A DNA stretch of 6,960 bases from Dermatophilaceae bacterium (lineage in GTDB: Bacteria; Actinomycetota; Actinomycetes; Actinomycetales; Dermatophilaceae), in NCBI GenBank assembly GCA_013361975.1, contig JABFXB010000117.1, positions 1 to 6,960 on the forward strand. Direction: 5' to 3'. The position numbers and the translations under genes are program-made. Positions within the stretch are counted from its first letter, which is position 1. The number at the start of each line of letters is the position of its first letter. Below are positions 1 to 6,300 of this stretch, piece by piece. Below the pieces are notes generated by a model. The model was not told the DNA's origin, did no database searches, and saw nothing but the letters and a program-made list of their open reading frames with translations.

Positions 1-180
1 ACGAGGCCGGTCGTCACGACGCTGGTAGCCCCGGTCACCACGGTCGTCGCGGTCGAAACGAGGCCGGTCCTCCCGACGCCGGTAGCCCCGGTCCCCACGG
101 TCGTCACGTCGGTCGAACGAGCGGCGCTCGCCGCGGTCGTCACGGCGCTGGTAGCCGCCACGGTCGTCATGACGGTCGTC
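1..180 (-). repeat. Degenerate tandem repeat coding for an Arg/Asp/Gly/Tyr tail
   Basis: Positions 4-60 and 61-120 are two diverged copies of one 57-60-base unit (shared aggccggtc..., ggtagccccggtc...cacggtcgtc...ggtcgaa). A more diverged copy lies at about 121-180. All units stay in the frame of the helicase-like gene and encode FDRRDDRGDRGYRRREDRP-like peptides. The codons differ between copies, which suggests an old or selected protein repeat rather than a recent slippage event. The repeat may continue past position 1. Confidence 0.75.
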
Positions 181-399
181 ACGACGGTCGGACGAACGGT
201 GCTCATCGCGCGGGGCGCGCCACTCGCGGCCCCCGACGTGGGTAGTCCCGGACGACGCCGGACGCGAGGTCTTGGAACCGGCGAACGAACCGGTCTTGGG
301 TCCGCCCTGGCCTCGGTGCGGCTTCTTGGCCGCGGCGGCCTTCTTCTCGGTGGACCAGCGGGCCTTCTTGGGCGCGCCGGAGGAGGTGTTCTTGGGCAT
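1..399 (-). CDS. N-terminus of probable DEAD/DEAH-box RNA helicase (partial)
   Basis: An open minus-strand frame of 133 codons runs from an ATG at 399-397 to the window edge with no stop. The product starts MPKNTSSGAPKKARWSTEKK and continues with a Lys/Ala-rich head (about residues 10-30), a Ser/Thr/Gly linker (about 31-60) and, from about residue 65, a low-complexity Arg/Asp/Gly/Tyr tail of DDRGDRGYQRR-type units. Basic, disordered extensions of this kind are common on actinobacterial DEAD-box RNA helicases, and this N-terminus looks like that family, so I infer an ATP-dependent RNA helicase acting in ribosome assembly or mRNA turnover. No helicase motif (Q, Walker A, DEAD) is visible because the catalytic core would lie beyond position 1. 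Another RNA-binding protein with an RGG/RD tail is possible. No good Shine-Dalgarno precedes the ATG; the only purine run (AGAGAG on the minus strand, 416-411) is rather far away. The coding frame is well supported, the product name much less so. Confidence 0.5.
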   Translation of the reverse strand, partial: MPKNTSSGAPKKARWSTEKKAAAAKKPHRGQGGPKTGSFAGSKTSRPASSGTTHVGGREWRAPRDEHRSSDRRDDRHDDRGGYQRRDDRGERRSFDRRDDRGDRGYRRREDRPRFDRDDRGDRGYQRRDDRPR

Positions 400-477
400 T
401 GCGTATTCAACTCTCTGACTCGATGCAGACTTCGCCTCGAGCCGTGAGTCACAACACGACCATGCAGACGAGCCTCA

Positions 478-497
478 GGCGCAGAAGTGTCTGCGCC
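478..497 (-). promoter_or_regulatory. Perfect 8-bp hairpin in the leader of the helicase-like gene
   Basis: Positions 478-485 (ggcgcaga) and 490-497 (tctgcgcc) are perfectly complementary around a 4-base loop. The hairpin lies about 80 bases upstream of the ATG at 399, so it would sit in the 5' leader if transcription starts further upstream. A second, weaker inverted repeat, TGACTC (416-421) and GAGTCA (446-451), lies between it and the start codon. No T-run follows, so a structured leader is as likely as an attenuator. The rest of 400-689 holds no gene that I can support. Confidence 0.4.
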
Positions 498-655
498 CCA
501 TGTGTACCGGTGCCCGGCATCTGTGCCGTCCGGTGTTCGGATCCGCTCCGCGTCGGTGCCGGGCCGCGCCGTCGGCGCGGACTTCCGGTGGGGGTGTCAC
601 CTCGTCGGACGAGCCTGCCCGCCGGGCATCCCCGGCGCCATCCCGTCCGTCGTGA

Positions 656-672
656 TCCGAGGGGACCTCGGA
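656..672 (-). terminator. Terminator-like hairpin after the VanZ-family gene
   Basis: TCCGAGG (656-662) and CCTCGGA (666-672) form a 7-bp stem with a 3-base loop, 17 bases past the stop codon of the minus-strand VanZ-type gene. A second hairpin, CGCCGGG (620-626) with CCCGGCG (631-637), follows it. There is no U-tract, as is often the case for actinobacterial intrinsic terminators. Either hairpin could work in both directions. Confidence 0.45.
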
Positions 673-689
673 GTCGGATGCCCGAAAGT

Positions 690-1052
690 CTACCAGCGGC
701 GCAGCCTCGCCCCGACCACGAGCGCGCCGGCTGCGAGTCCGACACCCACCAGGTCGAGCACGGCGTCCCACGGGTCGCCGGACCGCCCGGGGAGCAGGAA
801 GTGCTGCACCAGCTCGCTCACGGGGGCGTGCAGCGCGAAGGCGACGACGGCAGTCCGCAGCGACCCGAGCGCGCGGGCGACGGCATACGTCGGCAGGGCG
901 AACACGAGCAGGTGGACGACCTTGTCGGTCCAGCTGACCGGCCCCTCGATCGTCACCACGGGCCAGTAGAGGACGGCGAGCTGGACGACGACGGCCGCCA
1001 CGGCCAGCGCGACGAGCCTGCGGGAGCGCTGGGAGGACGGAAGGGTCGTCAT
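690..1052 (-). CDS. VanZ-family small integral membrane protein
   Basis: A 120-residue protein starts at ATG 1052-1050 and ends with TAG at 692-690. It has four hydrophobic stretches, roughly residues 12-30, 45-62, 64-77 and 97-115, which fit a small polytopic membrane protein. VanZ-like signatures are visible: D43-K44 and H47 at the start of the second segment, E80 and Q83 followed by a P-G-R turn (88-90), and D96/D100 entering a Gly-rich last segment. VanZ itself gives low-level teicoplanin resistance in enterococci. Most short chromosomal VanZ-like proteins have no assigned substrate, so I do not infer glycopeptide resistance. The gene diverges from the SIMPL gene. No Shine-Dalgarno is visible before the ATG, while TAGACT sits only 8 bases upstream, so the transcript may be leaderless. 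The longer upstream reading in the same frame crosses the SIMPL gene antisense and is rejected. Confidence 0.78.
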   Translation of the reverse strand: MTTLPSSQRSRRLVALAVAAVVVQLAVLYWPVVTIEGPVSWTDKVVHLLVFALPTYAVARALGSLRTAVVAFALHAPVSELVQHFLLPGRSGDPWDAVLDLVGVGLAAGALVVGARLRRW

Positions 1053-1074
1053 GGTGACGGAGTCTAGGTAGGTT
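1046..1074 (+). promoter_or_regulatory. Candidate sigma-A-type promoter for the SIMPL gene
   Basis: TCGTCA (1046-1051, 4 of 6 to TTGACA) is separated by exactly 17 bases from TAGGTT (1069-1074, fits TANNNT). A start near 1081 would leave a leader of about 40 bases with the GAGAGG Shine-Dalgarno at 1111-1116. The -35 element overlaps the start codon of the divergent VanZ-type gene. Confidence 0.4.
1061..1066 (-). promoter_or_regulatory. Candidate -10 element for the VanZ-family gene
   Basis: The minus strand reads TAGACT (TANNNT type) with 8 bases between it and the ATG at 1052. This would place transcription at or within a base or two of the start codon. No convincing -35 hexamer is seen at 17 or 18 bases, so the call is weak. 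Confidence 0.25.
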
Positions 1075-1122
1075 GCGACGAGGGACGACGTGCCGCCCCG
1101 GGCGGTGGACGAGAGGACGGGC

Positions 1123-1746
1123 ATGGGCAAGCGCACGGTGACGGTGGGCGGCAACGGTCGGGCCACGGTCTCGCCCGACGTGGTCCGGCTCGACCTGCGC
1201 GTCGGGCACGACGCCGACGACGTGGCCGCTGCGCTCGCCGGTGCCACCGAGGGCATCCGCAAGGTGGGCGCGGTCGTGCGCGACCGTGGGGTCGCGGACG
1301 CCGACATCCGCACGCTCGACGCCGGGGTCAACCAGCGTTGGGACAACACCGGGACCGCCGTCGGCTTCACGGCGCAGCAGCGGCTCGGGGTGACGGTGCG
1401 CCGGCTCGAGGCGGTCGGCGAGATCCTCGAGTCCGCGGCAGCGGCGGTGGGCAACGCCCTGCTCGTCGACTCGGTCCGTCTCGACGTCGCCGACCGGTCC
1501 GACGGGTTGCGCGAGGCTCGCGACGCCGCCTTCGCGGACGCCCGTGACAAGGCGCAGCAGTATGCCGGCCTGTCGGGTGCCCAGCTCGGCGCCGTCCTCG
1601 GGGTGGCCGAGGGCGGGGCGATGCCGCTCGGCGTGCGGCAGTCGAAGTTCATGGCAGTCGCCATGGCGGCCGACGGCGGCATGCCGGTCGAGGGCGGCGA
1701 CCTCGAGCTCGTGGCGAACGTCACGGTCACGTGGGAGCTGGTCTGA
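1123..1746 (+). CDS. SIMPL domain (DUF541) protein
   Basis: A 207-residue protein starts at ATG 1123, preceded by GAGAGG (1111-1116) with 6 bases of spacing. An upstream in-frame GTG at 1090 lacks such a site. The sequence fits the SIMPL/DUF541 family (E. coli YggE-like). It opens with a beta strand, then G-x-G-x-A-x-V-x-P-D-V (about residues 10-20) and a second strand. The C-terminal half carries the typical A-R-D-A-A-x-x-D-A-R-x-K-A helix (132-144), followed by G-x-x-L-G-x-V-L-G-V-x-E and a closing beta strand (about 195-206). The family is linked to stress tolerance and cell-envelope or signalling interactions, but no enzymatic reaction is established. Many members are exported. This one has no signal peptide or transmembrane segment, so a cytoplasmic location is inferred. 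Trx follows 62 bases later but has its own promoter candidate. Confidence 0.82.
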   Translation: MGKRTVTVGGNGRATVSPDVVRLDLRVGHDADDVAAALAGATEGIRKVGAVVRDRGVADADIRTLDAGVNQRWDNTGTAVGFTAQQRLGVTVRRLEAVGEILESAAAAVGNALLVDSVRLDVADRSDGLREARDAAFADARDKAQQYAGLSGAQLGAVLGVAEGGAMPLGVRQSKFMAVAMAADGGMPVEGGDLELVANVTVTWELV

Positions 1747-1773
1747 GCGCCGCCCCGCACCGGGACCGACCAC

Positions 1774-1799
1774 GGAATACCGACCACCGCTGATCCGTT
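1774..1799 (+). promoter_or_regulatory. SigR/SigH-type (disulfide-stress) promoter of trxA
   Basis: GGAATA (1774-1779) is followed after 17 bases by GTT (1797-1799), itself preceded by C. This matches the known consensus of actinobacterial thiol-oxidative ECF sigma factors: Streptomyces SigR GGAAT-N18-GTT, mycobacterial SigH GGAAYA-N16/17-CGTT. Thioredoxin genes are classic members of those regulons. The start point would fall about at 1806-1809, giving a very short leader or a leaderless message beginning at the ATG. Confidence 0.7.
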
Positions 1800-1808
1800 G
1801 GGAGAGAC

Positions 1809-2195
1809 ATGGCTACCACTGACCTGACCGCGCAGTCCTTCGAGAAGACCGTGCTCGACAACGACATCGTCCTCGTCGACTTCTGGGCGTCCTGGTGCGG
1901 CCCGTGCCGCCAGTTCGCCCCGGTCTACGACGCCGCCTCGCAGAGCGGCGACAACGACGGAATCGTGTTCGGCAAGGTCGACACCGAGGCCGAGCAGTCA
2001 CTCGCCCAGGCCGCCAACATCACCTCGATCCCGACCCTGATGGCCTTCAAGGAGGGCGTGCTCGTGTTCGCGCAGCCCGGCGCCCTCCCCCAGTCGGCGC
2101 TCCAGGACGTCATCGAGCAGGTCAAGGCGCTCGACATGGCCCCGATCAAGGAGCAGATGGCCGCCGAGGCGGCAGCCGCACCCGAGCAGGCCTGA
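1809..2195 (+). CDS. trxA: Thioredoxin
   Basis: This 128-residue thioredoxin-fold protein reduces protein disulfides in the cytoplasm and is itself recycled by thioredoxin reductase. The active site W29-C30-G31-P32-C33 is intact. The buried acidic residue equivalent to E. coli Asp26 is D24 in V-D-F-W-A, and the cis-proline is P75 in S-I-P-T, followed by the usual F-K-E-G turn (80-83). The thioredoxin fold ends around residue 108. The remaining 20 residues form an Ala/Glu-rich tail that E. coli TrxA lacks. The start is the ATG at 1809, preceded by GGGAGAG (1800-1806), which is closer than usual. A SigR/SigH-type promoter lies directly upstream, so induction by thiol oxidation is expected. A terminator stem follows 35 bases after the stop. 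No reductase gene (trxB) is present in the window. The family is certain. Which of the organism's thioredoxins this is cannot be told from the sequence. Confidence 0.95.
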   Translation: MATTDLTAQSFEKTVLDNDIVLVDFWASWCGPCRQFAPVYDAASQSGDNDGIVFGKVDTEAEQSLAQAANITSIPTLMAFKEGVLVFAQPGALPQSALQDVIEQVKALDMAPIKEQMAAEAAAAPEQA

Positions 2196-2230
2196 GGCTC
2201 GGCCGGCCGAGCCAGCCGCACGGCATACGC

Positions 2231-2268
2231 ACGAAGGCGCCCCACGCCGAGCCGCGGGGCGCCTTCGT
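2231..2268 (+). terminator. Intrinsic-type terminator of trxA
   Basis: ACGAAGGCGCCCC (2231-2243) and GGGGCGCCTTCGT (2256-2268) form a perfect 13-bp GC-rich stem around a 12-base loop, starting 35 bases after the trxA stop. There is no strong T-run downstream, which is usual for this type in high-GC actinobacteria. The copy of CGGCATAC at 2221-2228 sits just before the stem. Confidence 0.8.
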
Positions 2269-2367
2269 CGCGTCCTCGCCCGTTTCGCCCTCGGGAGGGC
2301 CGTCACGCCGGGATACTTGGACCCAGCCTGGGCGCACGACGGCGCCCGGGGGACGCGGGAGGCACGG

Positions 2368-2742
2368 ATGCACGGTCGCGCACGTGGACGCCCGGTCGCG
2401 ATCGCGCTGGGTGTCGGAGTCGTCGGGGCTTGGGCGCTCGGTGCGTGCGGGCAGGGCTCTGCCGGTCCTGCCGCCACGGTCACCGCCACGGTGACGGCAC
2501 CGCCCTCGGTCGTCGTCTTCAACCCTGCGACGAGCGGCAAGGCGCTGGCCGCCCGGATCGTCGCGCGGGCGAGGGCGAACTCGCCGTCCGACAAGGTCAC
2601 GGGCGTGACGTGCGCGAACTTCCCGAACCTCAAGGTCGGCACGCACGCCGACTGCCACCTGACCCTCAACGGGCAGAAGGTGACGGTGCGCGCGACCTTC
2701 ACGAGGACCGACGGGCACTACGAACTCAAGCGCGTCGGGTGA
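2368..2742 (+). CDS. Small lipoprotein with DUF4333-like domain
   Basis: A 124-residue protein starts at ATG 2368, preceded by GGGAGG (2357-2362) with 5 bases of spacing. An upstream in-frame TTG at 2317 has no such site. The N-terminus is a lipoprotein signal: basic residues (R4, R6, R8), a hydrophobic core (about 10-23) and the lipobox L24-G25-A26-C27. The mature protein should therefore be lipid-anchored at C27 on the outer face of the membrane. A Thr/Val/Ala/Pro-rich linker (about 35-53) leads to a small domain. Its two cysteines, C82 in V-T-C and C96 in A-D-C, with intervening K-V-G and a closing beta strand, fit the DUF4333 pattern and could form a disulfide. The function is unknown for this family. 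A weak -10-like GATACT lies at 2312-2317. The gene is convergent with ssrA, and its stop codon is one base from the flanking inverted repeat of that RNA. Confidence 0.8.
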   Translation: MHGRARGRPVAIALGVGVVGAWALGACGQGSAGPAATVTATVTAPPSVVVFNPATSGKALAARIVARARANSPSDKVTGVTCANFPNLKVGTHADCHLTLNGQKVTVRATFTRTDGHYELKRVG

Positions 2743-2743
2743 G

Positions 2744-2764
2744 GAACAGCGTGACGTGGCCACC
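2744..2764. repeat. Left arm of inverted repeat flanking the tmRNA gene
   Basis: The plus strand reads GAACAGCGTGACGTGG followed by CCACC. This is the reverse complement of 3143-3163 at 20 of 21 positions. In the ssrA primary transcript (minus strand) this is the trailer, starting 6 bases after the encoded CCA end. Confidence 0.9.
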
Positions 2765-2770
2765 ACGAGG

Positions 2771-3137
2771 TGGTGGAGGTGGCGGGAATTGAACCCGCGT
2801 CCGATGACGAGAGACCAGGACTTCTCCGGGTGCAGTGCGCTATGGCTTTTCTCGGCCCCAGGGCTCGCACGCACACGTCCCCTGACAGGCCCAGTTGAGT
2901 AGGAGTCCCGCGCAGCCCCCCAACATGACTGCGCAGCAAGTTTCCTAGCTGATGCCAGGCACTGAGTCGGAAACTAGCTCAGGCTGACAGACTTCGGAGC
3001 TCGCTCAGGCGGCGAGGGCGAAGTCGGTGCGCTTGGAATTGGCACCTATTGTTTTGCAAGGAGCGTTAACGAGATAACCCTGCATCCTCGACCCGCTTCC
3101 CCTGGTGTGTCGACCACCGTCGAAACCGATCACCCCC
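2771..3137 (-). ncRNA. ssrA: Transfer-messenger RNA (tmRNA)
   Basis: This RNA is 367 nt and single-piece. It frees ribosomes stalled on broken mRNAs and tags the incomplete protein for proteolysis, working with SmpB (not in this window). The 5' end GGGGGUG (3137-3131) pairs with CACCUCC (2781-2775) to form the 7-bp acceptor stem, with one G-U pair. Discriminator A and CCA are encoded (2774-2771). The 17-base T-arm GCGGG-UUCAAUU-CCCGC lies at 2798-2782. The conserved 5' tract AUCGGUUUCGACGG follows the acceptor stem. The tag frame lies at 3043-3005, and CUAGUUUCC/GGAAAC pairing typical of a downstream pseudoknot follows it. The ends are set by the acceptor stem and encoded CCA. The precursor is expected to be trimmed by RNase P at the 5' end and by exonucleases at the 3' end. 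Unusually, leader and trailer are complementary over 21 bases. Confidence 0.97.
3005..3043 (-). other. tmRNA tag-peptide reading frame
   Basis: Reading the minus strand from GCC (3043-3041) gives A-N-S-K-R-T-D-F-A-L-A-A and then TGA (3007-3005). The ALAA end is the canonical degradation signal recognised by ClpXP/ClpAP-type proteases, and the AxSKR/D pattern resembles actinobacterial tags. The resume codon is inferred to be this GCC. It follows the AAUAGGU stretch that usually precedes the switch point. Confidence 0.93.
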
Positions 3138-3142
3138 ATGGG

Positions 3143-3163
3143 GGTGTCCACGTCACGCTGTTC
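3143..3163. repeat. Right arm of inverted repeat flanking the tmRNA gene
   Basis: On the minus strand this reads GAACAGCGTGACGTGG then ACACC, and it ends 5 bases before the mature tmRNA 5' end. It pairs with the trailer arm at 2744-2764 as 16 bp, one A-G mismatch and 4 bp. The complementarity stops at both outer ends. Confidence 0.9.
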
Positions 3164-3200
3164 AGTTCTCAACCTGCTCGTCCACCGCAGTGGAGTCCAC

Positions 3201-3231
3201 AGTATGCAGGAGGAACGCTCGAGCGGTCCAA
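3201..3231 (-). promoter_or_regulatory. Candidate promoter for ssrA
   Basis: The minus strand reads TTGGAC (3231-3226), 19 bases of spacer, then CATACT (3206-3201). A start near 3195 would include the complete leader arm of the flanking stem. The -10 is fair and the spacer is long, so this is only the best candidate in the spacer between ssrA and pyc. Confidence 0.3.
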
Positions 3232-3300
3232 GCCATTCCCGTGGGTCGCACGCGTCGTCCCGCGCCTCGTCGCCCGGGTTCCCCCACGCGCCGCCGCCAC

Positions 3301-3306
3301 TAGGCT
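3301..3306 (+). promoter_or_regulatory. Candidate -10 element for pyruvate carboxylase
   Basis: TAGGCT fits the actinobacterial TANNNT pattern. Transcription near 3313 would give a leader of about 44 bases ending in the GGAGG Shine-Dalgarno. No good -35 hexamer is present (TTCCCC at 3279-3284 is the nearest). A small inverted repeat TCCAC-CGCA-GTGGA lies further upstream at 3181-3194. Confidence 0.35.
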
Positions 3307-3356
3307 GCGGGACGTGGTCGTCGTGGACCACCGAGCCGCCCGACCCTGGAGGTCCG

Positions 3357-6300
3357 ATGTTCCGCAAGGTTCTCGTCGCCAACCGAGGCGAGATCGCCGT
3401 CCGGGCCTTCCGGGCCGCGACCGAGCTCGGCGCCCGCACGGTCGCCGTCTTCCCGTACGAGGACCGCAAGAGCGAGCACCGGCTCAAGGCCGACGAGGCG
3501 TACCAGATCGGCGAGGCGGGGCACCCGGTCCGCGCCTACCTCGACCACGAGGCGATCGTGGCGAAGGCCGTCGAGGCTGGCGCCGACGCCATCTACCCCG
3601 GCTACGGGTTCCTCTCGGAGAACCCGCTGCTCGCGGAGGCCTGCGACGCGGCTGGCATCACCTTCATCGGACCGCCCGCGTCGGTGCTGCACCTGACCGG
3701 CAACAAGGCGCGCGCCATCGCGGCCGCCCGTGACGCGGGGCTGCCCACCCTGCGCGGGTCCGAGCCGGGCACCGACCTCGACGCGCTCGCCGCCTCCGCC
3801 GACGTGATCGGCTTCCCGGTCTTCGTCAAGGCCGTCAGCGGCGGCGGCGGCCGCGGCATGCGGCGCGTCGAGACCAGGGAGGCGCTGCGCGACGCCCTCG
3901 AGGCCGCCCAGCGCGAGGCCGAGTCGGCGTTCGGCGACCCGACGCTCTACCTCGAGGAGGCGGTGGTCAACCCCCGCCACATCGAGGTGCAGGTGCTCGC
4001 CGACGGCACCGGAGAGACCGTCCACCTCTTCGAACGCGACTGCTCGCTCCAGCGCCGTCACCAGAAGGTCGTCGAGATCGCGCCCGCGCCCAACCTCGAC
4101 GGCGCGCTCCGCGACCGGATGTGCGCCGACGCCGTCGCGTTCGCCCGGTCGATCGGCTACGTCAACGCCGGCACCGTGGAGTTCCTGCTCGGCGAGGACG
4201 GCCGCTACGTCTTCATCGAGATGAACCCGCGGATCCAGGTCGAGCACACCGTCACCGAGGAGGTCACCGACATCGACCTCGTCGTCACCCAGATGCAGAT
4301 CGCGTCCGGTGAGACCTTCGAGACGCTCGGACTGCGGCAGGACGACATCCGCACCAAGGGCTTCGCGCTGCAGTGCCGAATCACCACCGAGGACCCCGCC
4401 AACGGCTTCCGGCCCGACGCCGGCACCATCACCGTCTACCGCTCGGCCGGCGGCAGCGGCGTGCGCCTCGACGGCGGCACCGTCTTCGTCGGTGCCGAGG
4501 TCAGCGCCCACTTCGACTCGATGCTCGTCAAGCTCACCTGTCGCGGCATGACGTTCCCCATCGCCGTCAGGCGGGCCCAGCGCGCCCTGGCGGAGTTCCG
4601 GATCCGCGGTGTCTCGACGAACATCCCGTTCCTCGAGGCGGTGCTCAGCGACCCGGTGTTCCAGCAGGGCCTGGCCACGACCGCGTTCATCGACCAGCGC
4701 CCCGAGCTGCTGGACGCGAGGGTCAGCGCCGACCGGGCCACCAAGCTGCTCACCTACCTCGCCGACGTGACCGTCAACCAGCCGAACGGTCCCGTGACCA
4801 CGCGGATCCGCCCGCGCAACAAGCTCCCCCGGCTGCCCGACGCCCCCCTTCCCCGGGGCTCGCGCGACCGTCTCCTCGCCGACGGGCCCGCGGCCTTCGC
4901 CCGGGCCCTGCGCGAGGCCGATCAGGTGGCCGTCACCGACACGACCTTCCGCGACGCCCACCAGTCGCTCCTGGCCACCCGCATGCGCACCCGCGACCTG
5001 CTGCACGTCGCCCGCCACGTCGCGCACCTGACCCCCCAGCTGCTGTCGATGGAGGCGTGGGGTGGCGCGACCTACGACGTCGCCCTGCGCTTCCTCGCCG
5101 AAGACCCGTGGGAGCGGCTCGCCGCGTTGCGCGAGGCGATGCCGAACATCCCCCTCCAGATGCTGTTGCGAGGGCGCAACACGGTCGGCTACACCCCCTA
5201 CCCGACCGCCGTCACCGACGCGTTCGTGCGCGAGGCCGCGGCCACGGGGCTCGACATCTTCCGCATCTTCGACTCCCTCAACGACGTGTCGCAGATGCGC
5301 CCCGCCGTCGAGGCTGTGCTCGAGACCGGCACGGCCGTGGCCGAGGTCGCGCTGTGCTACACGGGCAACCTCATGTCCCCGGGCGAGAAGCTCTACACCC
5401 TCGACTACTACCTGCGCCTCGCCGAGCAGATCGCCGAGACCGGCGCGCACGTGCTCGCCATCAAGGACATGGCCGGGCTGCTGCGGGCACCAGCCGCCGC
5501 CCGCCTTGTCACGGCGCTCCGCGAGCGCTTCGACCTGCCGCTGCACCTGCACACGCACGACACCGCCGGCGGGCAGATCGGCACGCTCCTCGCCGCCATC
5601 GACGCCGGCGTCGACGCCGTCGACGCTGCGACGGCCACCATGGCGGGCACGACGAGCCAGCCGTCGCTGTCGGCCCTCGTCGCCGCCACCGACGACACCG
5701 CCCGCCCGACGGGACTCGACATCGAGCACGTCTTCGCGCTCGAGCCGTACTGGGAGGCGGTGCGCCACCTCTACAAGCCGTTCGAGTCGGGCCTCGACTC
5801 CCCCACCGGCCGGGTCTACTTCCACGAGATCCCCGGTGGCCAGCTGAGCAACCTGCGCCAGCAGGCCATTGCCCTAGGCCTCGGCGACCGCTTCGAGGCC
5901 GTCGAGGACACGTATGCCGCCGCCAACCGCATCCTCGGCAACCTCGTCAAGGTGACCCCGAGCTCCAAGGTGGTCGGCGACCTCGCACTCGCCCTCGTCG
6001 GCGCGGGCGCCGACCCGGAGGACTTCGAGGACGACCCCCAGCGGTACGACATCCCCGACTCCGTCATCGGCTTCCTCAACGGCGAGCTGGGCGACCCTCC
6101 CGGCGGCTGGCCCGAGCCGTTCCGCACCAAGGCCCTGGCCGGGCGACGGTCGAGGCCGCGCCTGACCGAGCTGACGCCGGAGCAGGAGAAGGCGCTCGCC
6201 GACGCGCCACGGCGCACCCTCAACCAGCTGCTCTTCCCCGGGCCTGCGTCCGAGTTCGAGCGTTCCCGCGAGTCCTACGGCGACCTCTCCGTGCTCGGCA

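Noticed and set aside
1..180. CRISPR-like array at the left edge
   Set aside because: The repeats are adjacent, diverged, lack spacers and keep a protein frame, so they are coding repeats.
399..1067. 222-codon plus-strand frame from 399
   Set aside because: It runs antisense to the VanZ-type gene and begins inside the helicase leader. The translation is Arg/Pro/Gly-rich with no ribosome-binding site or motif.
475..1773. 432-codon minus-strand frame across the SIMPL and VanZ-type genes
   Set aside because: Its product is Arg/Ala-rich without domains, and both real genes in this stretch have good family signatures in other frames.
2771..2800. Integration (att) site of a genomic island in the tmRNA 3' end
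   Set aside because: tmRNA ends are common integration targets, but no second copy of the T-arm/CCA segment, no integrase and no foreign base composition is present in the window.
2744..3163. Flanking inverted repeats as transposon ends
   Set aside because: They enclose only a tmRNA, lie 5-6 bases from its mature ends and show no target-site duplication or transposase. A role in the precursor RNA explains the placement better.
3105..3356. 84-codon in-frame extension upstream of pyruvate carboxylase
   Set aside because: It overlaps the tmRNA 5' end on the other strand, has no ribosome-binding site and adds a peptide unlike any biotin carboxylase N-terminus. The ATG at 3357 has a GGAGG site and the family's conserved first residues.
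3300..5825. 841-codon open frame on the minus strand across pyc
   Set aside because: This is a shadow frame produced by GC-rich codon bias opposite a gene with complete, correctly spaced catalytic residues. Its translation is low-complexity Gly/Arg/Val/Asp-rich with no recognisable domain.
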